The notes beneath the pieces were generated by a model. It made no database searches, had not been told where the DNA came from, and worked only from the letters and a program-made list of their open reading frames with translations. From Ferrovum sp. (lineage in GTDB: Bacteria > Pseudomonadota > Gammaproteobacteria > Burkholderiales > Ferrovaceae), in NCBI GenBank assembly GCA_010435995.1, contig JAAGNR010000016.1, positions 1 through 52,680 of the forward strand: a stretch of DNA of 52,680 bases. Direction: 5' to 3'. Made by a program: the position numbers and the translations under genes. Positions 7,597-17,200 of the stretch are shown piece by piece; position 1 is the first letter of the stretch, and each line of letters opens with the position of its first letter.

Positions 7597-8304
7597 ATGT
7601 CGGCTCAAATTCTTCTTCTTGATAAAGATTTTCGTCATGCTCAATTCATAAGATCGGGGCTGGAGAAGGAGGGGTTCACCGTCATGCAAACCAGTCATGT
7701 TATTGATGCAAAGGCACATTTGCGTGACTACCCCATAAAATTGGCGATCGTGGATCCTGACTTTGGCAACCAGGAGAATGGTATGGATTTCATTCGCTAT
7801 ACCCGTGACTATTATCCAGACACCCGAATGATCATCCTCAGTGAAAAAGCAACCGTGGTGGATCGTGTCCTTGGCATCGAAATGGGTGCCGATGACTATC
7901 TGACCAAACCGGCCGATGTACGTGAGATAACGGCCCGATTGAGACGATTACTCAGTCGTATGAACTCATATTTTAGGCATCAGGACAATAATCGTATTAA
8001 GTTTTCGGGATTTATGCTGGATCGATCCCATCGTCACCTGGTGTGGGAAATCACCCAAGAGCGTGTGACACTGACCAGTCGCGAGTATGATTTACTGCTG
8101 TGCCTGATTGAGCATGGCAATCGGGTGGTGGATCGAAATTCCATATCCTCTGTAGTCTGTGGACGACCGATCCAGGCCCTGGATCGGTCGGTGGATGTGG
8201 CCATTTCAAACTTGCGCAAAAAGCTTCGGTGCTATAACACCGCAGACAATCTTATTCGCTCAGTCCGTGGCAGTGGCTATTGCTTTTCCATACGCTACGA
8301 ATAA
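7597..8304 (+). CDS. OmpR/PhoB-type DNA-binding response regulator (orphan)
   Basis: 235 residues from ATG 7597, which follows a G-rich site (AGGGGGG) about 10 bases upstream; a longer frame from GTG 7480 would add an unlikely 39-residue leader. The receiver domain (about 1-120) has the phospho-acceptor at D53 (AIVDPDF), the switch Ser at S82 (IILSEKA) and the conserved Lys at K104 (DYLTKPAD). The acidic pocket is written D9-K-D11 rather than an adjacent acidic pair. The C-terminal winged helix (about 135-233) shows LTSREYDLLLCL and the closing RGSGYCF. It binds DNA as a transcription regulator in the cytoplasm. No histidine kinase gene is adjacent, so its partner is encoded elsewhere or absent. 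Its gene is monocistronic and ends before a strong terminator. Confidence 0.88.
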   Translation: MSAQILLLDKDFRHAQFIRSGLEKEGFTVMQTSHVIDAKAHLRDYPIKLAIVDPDFGNQENGMDFIRYTRDYYPDTRMIILSEKATVVDRVLGIEMGADDYLTKPADVREITARLRRLLSRMNSYFRHQDNNRIKFSGFMLDRSHRHLVWEITQERVTLTSREYDLLLCLIEHGNRVVDRNSISSVVCGRPIQALDRSVDVAISNLRKKLRCYNTADNLIRSVRGSGYCFSIRYE

Positions 8305-8380
8305 CCAATCGAGGACCACTCCCGAGCAATTTATTGATTGCGTATAATTTGTATTATGTTAAATGATGAACGTTAAAAAT

Positions 8381-8403
8381 CCCCGTGAGCTCACGGGGTT
8401 TTC
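8381..8403. terminator. Bidirectional intrinsic terminator
   Basis: CCCCGTGA-GC-TCACGGGG (8381-8398) is a perfect self-complementary stem, followed on the plus strand by TTTTCG and on the minus strand by ATTTTTAACG. It lies between the convergent response-regulator and lipoprotein genes and should serve both. Confidence 0.85.
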
Positions 8404-8410
8404 GTCTCAC

Positions 8411-9049
8411 CTATCGGACTACTTTCATCCATGGCGACCGACAACTGGGGACCGCAGGATAATACGCATTACTATCGGGACAGTAATAATGAATTTGTTG
8501 TCCACCTGCAGTACTCTGACCCTCAGGAGCCATACCATTTCCCTGAGGACGCGGACTTCCCGCAGCATTCAGTGAGGAATTGGGATCCAGACGGGTCACG
8601 CGAGTGGCACCTCCTCCTCCGAGAACCTGAACCCGGTCACCAACCCGTAACGCTTCGTCCATGCCCTGGGTGACCGCTATCACATAGCCACTATCCAGAC
8701 GAACGGTGATTTCAAGCCCATCCTGAGTGGACAAGGCACTTTGCGCCGCTTCACCCGCAGCGCCCGCCGCCAATGCACCCAAGACCGTTGCGGCTGCGTT
8801 GCCATTTCCCCCACCAATGGTACTCCCCAGAGCAGCTCCGGCGACACCGCCTCCCAATGCTCCAAGAATTCCTGGCTGATCGTTTTGAATGCGAACTTTC
8901 CTCACGCTTTCGATGGTGCCCAAACGTACGGACTGTTCCCCACGAACTTGACTGACCGTATAGTCACTGCCACCGACTCCCATTTCGCTACACCCAGCCA
9001 AAAAGGTCACTGCCAGCAAACCCACTGCGATACCTTTTATGTTCATCAT
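8411..9049 (-). CDS. SlyB/PcP-like outer-membrane lipoprotein with glycine-zipper domain
   Basis: The 212-residue lipoprotein precursor has signal peptide MMNIKGIAVGLLAVTF and a textbook lipobox LAGC, with Cys at residue 20. After a short beta segment (GTIESVRKVRI) comes a Gly/Ala-rich glycine-zipper helix pair at about 60-100 (GALGGGVAGAALGSTIGG...), then a small beta domain ending in GDRVQVLGGGGATRVTRL. That is the SlyB/Pal cross-reacting lipoprotein layout. The last ~60 residues (Pro/Gly/Gln-rich linker, then YYCPDSNAYYPAVPSC) are an extra tail with two Cys that the usual ~150-residue SlyB lacks. These proteins sit in the outer membrane and are tied to envelope integrity. GAGAGGA precedes the start. 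It is divergent from ettA. Confidence 0.8.
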   Translation of the reverse strand: MMNIKGIAVGLLAVTFLAGCSEMGVGGSDYTVSQVRGEQSVRLGTIESVRKVRIQNDQPGILGALGGGVAGAALGSTIGGGNGNAAATVLGALAAGAAGEAAQSALSTQDGLEITVRLDSGYVIAVTQGMDEALRVGDRVQVLGGGGATRVTRLDPNSSLNAAGSPRPQGNGMAPEGQSTAGGQQIHYYCPDSNAYYPAVPSCRSPWMKVVR

Positions 9050-9199
9050 TTGCTCTATCCTCTCGTAACACCCTCTTGGGTACGATATTGTAACGAATAC
9101 TCCGGATTGTGAGTTTACATTCTAAAAATGGTTCCGTAGATATCGCCACTCTGGTAATCTGCTATTCTTTTCAGTTTTCTAGAAGGTATATCCGTCATC

Positions 9200-10867
9200 A
9201 TGGCCCAGTATGTTTTCAGTATGAATCGGGTTGGCAAGATTGTCCCTCCGAAGCGCCAAATTCTCAAGGATATTTCGCTCAGTTTCTTCCCCGGCGCCAA
9301 AATTGGGGTTCTTGGTCTGAATGGTTCGGGAAAATCTACGCTGCTTAAAATCATGGCGGGTATTGACAAGGATATTGAAGGAGAGGCCATTCCTCAGGCC
9401 AACCTGCAGATCGGTTACTTATCCCAGGAACCTCAACTCGATCCAGCTTTGACCGTTCGTCAGGCAGTAGAACAAGGTCTCGGCCCGGTGATTGAAGCCC
9501 GTGCTGCTCTTGAAGCGGTATACGCGGCGTATGCCGAACCCGATGCGGATTTTGATCACCTGGCCTCTGAACAAGCTCGTCTGGAAGCGATTCTCAGTGC
9601 TGCTGATGGGCATAGTACGGATTTGCAGATGGAGATTGCTGCCGATGCTTTGCGTTTGCCTCCCTGGGATGCCGTGATCGGTCATTTGTCTGGCGGAGAA
9701 AAACGCCGGGTTGCCTTATGTCAGTTGCTCATTTCCAAACCCGATATGCTGTTGCTGGATGAACCCACCAATCACTTGGATGCCGAGAGCGTAGATTGGC
9801 TGGAGCAGTTTCTTCAACGTTTTCCTGGAACTGTGGTGGCCGTAACCCACGATCGCTATTTTTTAGACAATGCAGCGGAATGGATTCTTGAACTGGATCG
9901 GGGGCATGGCATTCCCTGGAAGGGAAACTACAGTACCTGGCTGAGTCAAAAGCAGGATCGCCTGAAGCAGGAGGAATCCCAGGAGTCGGCTCGTCAAAAG
10001 GCGATTCAAAAGGAATTGGAGTGGGTGCGCCAGAACCCCAAGGGGCGTCAAGCCAAATCCAAGGCACGGTTGGCCCGCTTCGATGAACTGAGTTCCCAGG
10101 AATATCAAAAGCGCAATGAAACCCAGGAAATCTTTATTCCAGTGGGCGAACGTCTGGGAGCCACTGTCATAGAATTCGATGGGGTGACCAAGTCTTTTGG
10201 TGACCGTCTGTTACTCGACCAAGTCAGTTTTTCCATTCCTCCAGGCGCCATTGTGGGCATTATTGGGCCCAATGGTGCGGGGAAATCCACCCTTTTCCGT
10301 ATGATCGTGGGGCACGACACACCAGACTCTGGTACTATTAACATTGGCTCCACCGTACACCTGTCTTTTGTAGACCAGTCGCGGGACAAACTGGAAAATG
10401 ACAAGACGGTATGGGAAGCGGTGTCCGGAGGCGCAGATATTCTTACGGTGGGTAAATATGAGACCCCATCGCGCGCTTATATTGGTCGCTTCAACTTCAA
10501 GGGATCCGATCAGCAAAAAATTGTCGGAAATTTGTCGGGTGGAGAGCGGGGTCGCCTTCATCTGGCCCAAACCTTGATTCGTGGCGGGAACGTACTACTT
10601 CTGGATGAACCTTCCAACGATCTGGATGTGGAAACGTTGCGCGCCTTGGAAGATGCCTTACTGGAATTCGCCGGTGCAGTAATGGTCATTTCCCATGACC
10701 GCTGGTTTCTAGACAGAATCGCCACTCATATACTGGCTTTTGAAGGAGATTCCCAGGTCAATTTCTTTGCCGGAAATTATCAGGAATATGAAGCCGACAA
10801 GAAAAAACGTTTGGGTGAGGATGGCGCACGGCCCCACCGTCTGCGTTACAAACCGCTTCACGGTTGA
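9200..10867 (+). CDS. ettA: Energy-dependent translational throttle protein EttA (ABC-F ATPase)
   Basis: The 555-residue protein has the usual EttA length and two soluble ABC domains and no membrane helices. Domain 1 has [17 protein letters not shown] and [11 protein letters not shown]; domain 2 has [17 protein letters not shown] and [11 protein letters not shown]. Start [13 protein letters not shown] and the linker ending [14 protein letters not shown] match EttA. EttA binds the ribosomal E site and gates the first elongation step according to ATP/ADP. The ribosome-binding site is weak (AAGG about 12 bases before ATG). The last 10 bp overlap the 3' end of the convergent helicase gene. Confidence 0.93.
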   Translation: MAQYVFSMNRVGKIVPPKRQILKDISLSFFPGAKIGVLGLNGSGKSTLLKIMAGIDKDIEGEAIPQANLQIGYLSQEPQLDPALTVRQAVEQGLGPVIEARAALEAVYAAYAEPDADFDHLASEQARLEAILSAADGHSTDLQMEIAADALRLPPWDAVIGHLSGGEKRRVALCQLLISKPDMLLLDEPTNHLDAESVDWLEQFLQRFPGTVVAVTHDRYFLDNAAEWILELDRGHGIPWKGNYSTWLSQKQDRLKQEESQESARQKAIQKELEWVRQNPKGRQAKSKARLARFDELSSQEYQKRNETQEIFIPVGERLGATVIEFDGVTKSFGDRLLLDQVSFSIPPGAIVGIIGPNGAGKSTLFRMIVGHDTPDSGTINIGSTVHLSFVDQSRDKLENDKTVWEAVSGGADILTVGKYETPSRAYIGRFNFKGSDQQKIVGNLSGGERGRLHLAQTLIRGGNVLLLDEPSNDLDVETLRALEDALLEFAGAVMVISHDRWFLDRIATHILAFEGDSQVNFFAGNYQEYEADKKKRLGEDGARPHRLRYKPLHG

Positions 10868-13800
10868 TATTGCAGCAGGCCTAAGAGTTCTTCTGTGCTT
10901 AGGGTGGTGGCTTCCCCTGCCCCCTCGAGCAGGCTGTCGGCCAGATTGCGCTTGCGCTCATGCAATGCCACGATTTTTTCTTCGATGGAATTTTTAATGA
11001 TCAGACGATAGACCGTCACTGGTCGGGTTTGACCGATGCGATGGGCGCGGTCTGAGGCTTGATCTTCGACAGCAGGATTCCACCAGGGATCCATGTGAAT
11101 AACATAGTCAGCCGCCGTGAGATTCAGACCCACCCCGCCCGCTTTGAGACTGATCAGAAACAGATCGTCTGTCCCTTCCTGAAATACTTTGACCCGCTTG
11201 GACCGCTCGATCACCGGGGTCGAGCCATCCAGATATTGGTAGGTGATGCGCGATTCATCTAAAGATTTCCTGATCAATGTCAGGTAATCTACGAATTGAC
11301 TGAATACCAGCGCACGGTGGCCACTGTCTTTGAGTTCTTCGACAATTTCCATGAGGGCGTGAATTTTGGTGGATATCCATTCCCGCTCAGGGAGAATCAA
11401 GGCTCCGTGGCAACAAGCGCGACGGAGCTTCATGATTCCTGCCAAGACGCGAATGCGGTTCGGTTGAGCCTCTCCTTCTGGAGTGACTTTTTCCAGGGCC
11501 TCGAGGCGTACGGCTTCGTACATGGCGCACTCATCCGTGCTCGCCTCCAATCGCAGAGTAACTTCAGTGCGTTGTGGCAGTTCGGTCAGCACTTGGGATT
11601 TGGTTCGCCGCAGAATAAAAGGCTGAATCAGCTTGCGCAGACGTTCACGCGCGTCAGGATCGCCGTTGCGTTCGATGGGGTGGGCGAACTTTTCTGTAAA
11701 AGAATCCAAGGAGCCCAATAAACCCGGATTGATGAAGCGGAACAAATTCCACAACTCACCCAGATGGTTCTCGATGGGAGTCCCAGTGGTGATCAGACGA
11801 AAGCCTGCCTTCAGTTTCATGGCCGCTTGAGAACGTTTGGTTCCGGAATTCTTGATGGCCTGTGCCTCATCCAGAACAAAGGTGGCCCAAGGGTGCTGAT
11901 TCAAGTGGTCTGCTTCTTGTTGGAATAGCGTATAACTCATGACCACCAAATCTTCTGGGCCCAAAATTTTAGGCAATTGGTCCCGCCCGCCGGTAGAGAG
12001 CCAGTGCAATTTCAGGGAGGGAGCAAACCGTTGCGCTTCCATAATCCAGTTACCACAGACCGATGTTGGGGCCACGACGAGGGCGGGGCCCAGAGGAGCA
12101 CGGTACAGCAACAATGTTAGGGTTTGCAGGGTTTTACCCAAACCCATGTCATCGGCCAGACAGGCACCGGCGCCAGCTTCCGCATGACGCACCATCCAGA
12201 CGAACCCCGTATACTGGTAGTCACGAAGTTCCGCGTTGATTCCGCTGGGAATTTGCGGTTCCCACTGGGTGAGGGAAGCATGACGGGTCAGAATGCGCGT
12301 CCAGTGTTCATCCGTAGTGGTCTCCCCGCCATCTTTGATCAATTCTGCCAGACGCGGTGCCGCCAGTGCTGGAATCTGCAGGTTCTCTCCATGATTCTGG
12401 GTCAGGCTCGCTAGGCTTTGAATCCGTGTCATCAGTTTGGCACTCAAGGCCAGATATTGACCATCACTTAACGCAACGAAGCGTCGGTCAGGATGTTTGG
12501 CCGCTTCCAGCAACGTTTTCATTTCGAGAACGGTATGCTCATCCACCTTGATACCACCAGAGACCTGCAGCCATTCTCCCTGGGCAGTCACATTGAGCTG
12601 AATGTGATCGTTTTGTGCTTCTCCTCGGATTTTTAACGTTTCACCCACAGGCCAACGCAAGCGGATCTGTTCTTCGCCCATGGATTTGAGCAAAGCCAAT
12701 ATCTCACACGCGGCCGCTGGGTGAAGGGTAGTCCCGACGAAGGTATCATCAAGGGTCTTCAGCCATGGGCGGCAGTCGTTAAAAATCGCCTTGGCTGCAC
12801 TGTGTTCCGCGCTCAGATTACGCCACACCCCCTGGACTTGCTCTCCCTCACTGTCCTCCATCAAATGGATGGGATGACCGGCTCCAGGGGTGAACGAAGG
12901 CTGATTCTCCCCCATAGGGTAAGTCACCACTGCAATCTGGAGCCCCAGAGGATGGGGTGATAGCAATGCGTAGAGACCTTCCTGCGCCGGACTCAAGGAA
13001 AGGTTACCGCCTCCATCAGGGGCATGTATCAAACAGTGGGTGCTGAGATGTTGTTGCAATGCTTGCAAACGTGATTCGATGGACAGGGGGAAATTCTGCC
13101 CTTCATCGCCGAGTATATCGCGCAGTTTTATCTCCTGTTCCGTGAGGGTATAGATCCGAACTCGGTAACAGGATTCCTGCTGAATCACCAATGTTGCCGT
13201 AGTTGCTACGGGAGGCAACAGGCTGAGATGCCATTGGTGGCGTGCACGTTCGATCTGCAGCACAAAGCGTCCGGGGCATAACTCAATGGGGTGATGGGTG
13301 TCATGGGGCCAAAACACTTGGGGATGCCCCACCAGGAGAGGAAGTACTTCCGCCGCATCGAATCGTTTTTCCAGAGGCTTTTTGTCTGCCAATGCGCTAC
13401 GTAACCAGGCAATCACCTCCAGGTCCTGATGTGTCAGGCCCTCCATTTCTTGTTGAGCGGCAATCATCCGTTGAAGAGTGACGCCTTTACTGCTACTCCA
13501 CTGGCCTTGACTATTGCGTTTCTGTTCGCGTCCTTCAATCAGCCACTCCTGGGTTTCGGAAGAGCGATATAGAATCCAATAAAAGCGGTGTTGTTTTAGG
13601 GGCGCTGCGTGTTCCGAGACCTCTTCACCGAGACGCTCCAACGCGCCCAGTGCGCGTTCCCACAAAGGCTGGCGGCGGATGGCGTCAACCAAGGAACGGG
13701 ATCCGAGTTCCTGGTGAAGATGGGCGGCATGATGGGCTCCACCCATGAGATTCATGCGTCCCAACAGTTCCCATGCTTCTGCCGCAATCCAGCGATAGCC

Positions 13801-14994
13801 ATGATTGTCTGCGCGTCGTGCCAGTTCCTGAAGCTTGACTCCATCGATTCTTTCACCATCACCATCTACCCACCAACAAGCCAATGCACGAAACAACAGC
13901 CCCAATGACTCCTTGTCGGAAATTTCTGCTCGTTCATCCACCGCATCGGGAAGAACGGTTTGGGTCGCGCGAGCCACCTGGCCCAAGCAGGCAAAAATCG
14001 GACTGAGATTTGCGCCATTCTTGATGACTTGGGCGATATGTTGGGAAGCGCGTTCCAGCGCCTTCATTTCGCCACCAGCGATCAACGTGATGACATAGAG
14101 AATTCCGCCCAATCCGCTCATCCCGCTTTTGCGTAAATCCTGGGGCTTACGACATTCCTTCAGAACCCCATCAAACATCGGTAGGGCAGTTTCCCATTGT
14201 CCCTTGAGTGCCGTAATCAGGGCTTCCACGGTAAGCGCTTGGGGAAAAGAACGCTGTCGAACCAGTGCCAAAGCCTCTTCCAGATGACCCCGCAGAATCA
14301 TGGGTTCACACAGCACGCTGGCAAACCATGCTCGCTGTTCCTCTGGAGCATGACGTGCACGTTCCCGCAACCACGACAGCGGACCCTTGCACAACTCCAG
14401 ACGGGCCGTCCTCAGGGTCAGAATGGTCGCAGCTACGGTGAGAGCGGTCTCGTAAGGCAAGGAATCAAATTGATCAGCAGAGAATGGGGCATCAAACAGC
14501 GCAAGAAAGGGATTTTTGGAGCGCCATTCCGCAGAGAAATAGTTTTGCAATGTTTGCGCCAGACGGGAAAAGTCCTCAAACTTTCGGCCATAGAGGGCCA
14601 AGCGCAAATCGCGCACACCTTCATTGAACTGACGCACAAAATAACCATAGCGGTAATCTGCGGTCTTAAAGATCAGACGTACCGTGTCGATGTATCGCGC
14701 GCCATCGGTGTCGTTGGCCAGGGAACGCAAAATGACTTCGCTCAAATTGGAGTGACAGGTCAATCGCCCATTGTGGACCAGCAAATCACCGCGCTCGAGA
14801 AGATGATCGATAAGTGACGCGCTGTCGTCCAGTGGACCTTCTTCAGCGGCGCCAAAATGCTCCCACAACTGACCCGCCTGGGTTCGTGTGAGCGGAAGGT
14901 AAGCTAATGAAATCAATCGCAAAAGCTTCCCGGCAGAATCCGGGGCCTCCTGCACGATGACCGCGTGATCAGGCGCGTGAAGGATGGTATCCAA
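10858..14994 (-). CDS. Large SNF2-family DEAD/DEAH-box helicase-like ATPase
   Basis: 1378 residues from a TTG start (14994). No ATG or GTG suits better, and the frame is open only to about 15030, so the start is uncertain by a few codons. The C-terminal ~460 residues are a complete SNF2/RapA motor: [12 protein letters not shown], Walker A DDMGLGKT, Walker [22 protein letters not shown], then the helicase C lobe with [19 protein letters not shown] and [12 protein letters not shown]. The N-terminal ~900 residues have no motif I recognise; they look mostly helical up to about 600 and more beta-rich after. Such motors move on duplex DNA to remodel protein-DNA complexes; the task here is unknown. 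It is a single gene convergent with ettA and divergent from the MlaF-like gene; no restriction, methylase or nuclease neighbours point to defence. Confidence 0.88.
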   Translation of the reverse strand: MDTILHAPDHAVIVQEAPDSAGKLLRLISLAYLPLTRTQAGQLWEHFGAAEEGPLDDSASLIDHLLERGDLLVHNGRLTCHSNLSEVILRSLANDTDGARYIDTVRLIFKTADYRYGYFVRQFNEGVRDLRLALYGRKFEDFSRLAQTLQNYFSAEWRSKNPFLALFDAPFSADQFDSLPYETALTVAATILTLRTARLELCKGPLSWLRERARHAPEEQRAWFASVLCEPMILRGHLEEALALVRQRSFPQALTVEALITALKGQWETALPMFDGVLKECRKPQDLRKSGMSGLGGILYVITLIAGGEMKALERASQHIAQVIKNGANLSPIFACLGQVARATQTVLPDAVDERAEISDKESLGLLFRALACWWVDGDGERIDGVKLQELARRADNHGYRWIAAEAWELLGRMNLMGGAHHAAHLHQELGSRSLVDAIRRQPLWERALGALERLGEEVSEHAAPLKQHRFYWILYRSSETQEWLIEGREQKRNSQGQWSSSKGVTLQRMIAAQQEMEGLTHQDLEVIAWLRSALADKKPLEKRFDAAEVLPLLVGHPQVFWPHDTHHPIELCPGRFVLQIERARHQWHLSLLPPVATTATLVIQQESCYRVRIYTLTEQEIKLRDILGDEGQNFPLSIESRLQALQQHLSTHCLIHAPDGGGNLSLSPAQEGLYALLSPHPLGLQIAVVTYPMGENQPSFTPGAGHPIHLMEDSEGEQVQGVWRNLSAEHSAAKAIFNDCRPWLKTLDDTFVGTTLHPAAACEILALLKSMGEEQIRLRWPVGETLKIRGEAQNDHIQLNVTAQGEWLQVSGGIKVDEHTVLEMKTLLEAAKHPDRRFVALSDGQYLALSAKLMTRIQSLASLTQNHGENLQIPALAAPRLAELIKDGGETTTDEHWTRILTRHASLTQWEPQIPSGINAELRDYQYTGFVWMVRHAEAGAGACLADDMGLGKTLQTLTLLLYRAPLGPALVVAPTSVCGNWIMEAQRFAPSLKLHWLSTGGRDQLPKILGPEDLVVMSYTLFQQEADHLNQHPWATFVLDEAQAIKNSGTKRSQAAMKLKAGFRLITTGTPIENHLGELWNLFRFINPGLLGSLDSFTEKFAHPIERNGDPDARERLRKLIQPFILRRTKSQVLTELPQRTEVTLRLEASTDECAMYEAVRLEALEKVTPEGEAQPNRIRVLAGIMKLRRACCHGALILPEREWISTKIHALMEIVEELKDSGHRALVFSQFVDYLTLIRKSLDESRITYQYLDGSTPVIERSKRVKVFQEGTDDLFLISLKAGGVGLNLTAADYVIHMDPWWNPAVEDQASDRAHRIGQTRPVTVYRLIIKNSIEEKIVALHERKRNLADSLLEGAGEATTLSTEELLGLLQYQP

Positions 14995-15157
14995 AGAAGA
15001 GATGTCCTGAAGGAATCGTGGCTGTCCGCGTTAGGTGTTTCATCTTGTGATTCTATGATGAAAATAGGGGTTCTGCCAAGACTTCTTAAGCATCGTGGTT
15101 CCACAGTCACCTACAATGTTCTGGTAGGATAGCCTGGATTAGCGGGGACCAATAACT

Positions 15158-15964
15158 ATGACAGACGCTTTGATAGAAACCGATGACCTCCATTTCGGGT
15201 ATCCGGGTCGACCTCTTTTAAAGGGCGTCAATCTGTCTTTACACGAAGGGCGTATTACCGCCATTCTGGGAACCAGTGGCGTGGGGAAAACCACCTTATT
15301 ACGCCTCATTGGCGGACAGTTGCGGCCCACTCGGGGCGCTGTGCGTTATCGTGGCAAAGTGGTTCACGAAATGTCCACTGCTGAACTCTACCGAATGCGC
15401 CGGGACATGGGGATGATGTTTCAGATGGGAGGATTGTTCAGCGATCTGTCCGTCTTCGACAATATTGCTTTTCCCTTGCGCGAGCATACCGCACTCCCCC
15501 CCCGTTTGATTTGCGATCTGGTATTGATGAAACTCCAGGCAGTGGGGTTAAGGGGGGCTCGCGATCTTATGCCCACCGAACTGTCTGGAGGAATGAACCG
15601 TCGCGTTTGTCTGGCTCGGGCAATTGCGTTGGATCCGGGGTTGGCAATTTATGATGAACCTTTCGCGGGTTTAGATCCCATTTCATTAAATGCTGTGGCC
15701 AAATTGATTCGGGAACTAAATGACAGTATTGGTATCACATCCATCGTTGTGACTTACGATGTCAGTGAATCCCTCAAGGTGGTGGACGATATCTATCTGT
15801 TATCAGAAGGAATTGTTGTTAGCCACGGGGCCCCTGCCGAACTTAGCCTTAATTCCAATGATGCCTATGCACACCAATTCATTAATGCCGAAGCCGACGG
15901 ACCTGTGCCATTCCAATGGCCCGCTCCCACCCTGGATGAAGACTTTCGCATGCTTCAGCCCTGA
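15158..15964 (+). CDS. MlaF-like ABC transporter ATP-binding protein (orphan)
   Basis: The 268-residue ATPase is closest to MlaF, the cytoplasmic ATPase of the phospholipid-trafficking MlaFEDB complex: Walker A GTSGVGKTT (38-46), FQMGGLFSDLSVFDNIAFPLREH (Mla-type Q-loop region), signature LSGGMNRR (142-149) and Walker B LAIYDE (162-167). The H-loop residue that is His in most ABC ATPases is Tyr here (VVTYDV, Y200). No mlaE permease, mlaD or mlaC lies beside it; the next genes, 64 bp on, encode an RND pump. Either its partners are elsewhere or it serves another permease. Its coding sense and spacing allow co-transcription with the pump operon. Confidence 0.75.
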   Translation: MTDALIETDDLHFGYPGRPLLKGVNLSLHEGRITAILGTSGVGKTTLLRLIGGQLRPTRGAVRYRGKVVHEMSTAELYRMRRDMGMMFQMGGLFSDLSVFDNIAFPLREHTALPPRLICDLVLMKLQAVGLRGARDLMPTELSGGMNRRVCLARAIALDPGLAIYDEPFAGLDPISLNAVAKLIRELNDSIGITSIVVTYDVSESLKVVDDIYLLSEGIVVSHGAPAELSLNSNDAYAHQFINAEADGPVPFQWPAPTLDEDFRMLQP

Positions 15965-16028
15965 GGGCAATGGCTTTCGCTTTTTTGGGTTGTTTGTTTT
16001 CTTACCATGACCGTCGAGTAAACACTCC

Positions 16029-17198
16029 ATGAATGATACTCAATCAGGAGCGGGCACCCTGCCCCGTTCCCGCAAAAAAACTATTGTCATCCTGGCCTGT
16101 GTGGTCATTGGTGGAATTGCCATCGCCCGACATTTTCGGAGCGCAGATCACGACACTGCCGGACACCATGGAGCAGCGCACCCCCTCGCCCCCGTGGCCA
16201 TGGCCACGGCTAAAAAAGAGAATTTCCCGGTTTGGTTGACGGGCTTGGGTACCGTGACCCCAGTGTATACCGTGACCATCAAAAGCCGAGTTGACGGCGA
16301 GTTGGTCAAAGTTTATTTCAAAGAAGGAGACCGGGTTCACCGGGGTGATCCCTTGGTTGACATTGATCCTCGTCCCTATGAAGTACAGCGGGATCAAGCT
16401 TTGGGCCAGTTAACCCATGACCAAGCATTGCTGGATAACGCCCGGATCGATTTACAGCGCTATCAAACGCTGGTAAAAACTGGCGCCATTCCGGAGCAGC
16501 AATTGGTGACCCAGCAAGCTTTGGTAACCCAGTATGAGGGGACAGTACTCACGGACAAATCTCAAGTGGACAATGCCAAGCTGCAATTGATCTATAGCCA
16601 CATCACCGCTCCGGTAGACGGCCGTCTGGGAATTCGTATGGTGGATCAGGGAAACATGATCTTGGCCGCAGCCAGTTTGGGTTTGGTTGTCTTGACGCAA
16701 TTGTCCCCTATCACGGTGATTTTCCCTTTGCCCCAGGATTATCTGCCGCAAATTCAACAAGCCATGAAGGGACCAGAACCCCTGCGGGTAGAGGCGTGGG
16801 ATCGCACCAATCAATTCAGGCTGGCCACAGGCGTGCTTCAAACCTTGGACAATCAGGTGGACACCACAACGGGCATGGTGAAGTTGAGAGCCCAATTCGA
16901 CAATAAGCAAGATGAGCTTTTCCCCAACCTGTTTGTCAATGCGCGCTTGCGCGTCACCACGTTGCCTGATGCCACGGTGATTCCTGTGGCGGGGGTTCAG
17001 CAGGGGAATCAAGGCCCTTTTGTCTTTATCGTGGATGACAAGATGCGTATCTCCTTGCGCAAAATCAAACCTGGGCCAACGGAAGGAGATCAGATTGCCA
17101 TTGTCGAAGGATTGGCTCCCGGAGAGCGGGTGGTTACCGATGGGGTAGACAATTTGCGTGAAGGGATGACGGTGACTCTGGCATCCAAGGCACACTGA
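16029..17198 (+). CDS. mdtA: RND efflux periplasmic adaptor, MdtA/MuxA type
   Basis: The 389-residue adaptor has an N-terminal membrane anchor/signal (KKTIVILACVVIGGIAIA, about 17-34), then an HlyD lipoyl/hairpin core: VKSRV-type text at TIKSRVDGELVKVYFKEGD, Asp-rich DIDPRPYEVQ, a helical hairpin at about 120-180 and a beta-barrel (LRVEAWDR onwards), ending in GEQVVTDG-like GERVVTDGVDNLREG. This is the MdtA pattern of the MdtABC/MuxABC pumps, which use two different RND subunits. No clear ribosome-binding site precedes ATG 16029. The stop lies two bases before the GTG start of the first pump gene. Confidence 0.87.
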   Translation: MNDTQSGAGTLPRSRKKTIVILACVVIGGIAIARHFRSADHDTAGHHGAAHPLAPVAMATAKKENFPVWLTGLGTVTPVYTVTIKSRVDGELVKVYFKEGDRVHRGDPLVDIDPRPYEVQRDQALGQLTHDQALLDNARIDLQRYQTLVKTGAIPEQQLVTQQALVTQYEGTVLTDKSQVDNAKLQLIYSHITAPVDGRLGIRMVDQGNMILAAASLGLVVLTQLSPITVIFPLPQDYLPQIQQAMKGPEPLRVEAWDRTNQFRLATGVLQTLDNQVDTTTGMVKLRAQFDNKQDELFPNLFVNARLRVTTLPDATVIPVAGVQQGNQGPFVFIVDDKMRISLRKIKPGPTEGDQIAIVEGLAPGERVVTDGVDNLREGMTVTLASKAH

Positions 17199-17200
17199 CC

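Noticed and set aside
10858-14994. SNF2 protein as part of a DISARM or BREX-like defence island
   Set aside because: Neighbours are ettA and an MlaF-like ATPase; no methylase, DUF1998 protein, phospholipase D or protease genes accompany it.
16452-17195. 247-codon minus-strand frame across mdtA
   Set aside because: Shadow of mdtA; His/Gln-rich low-complexity text is typical of antisense frames.
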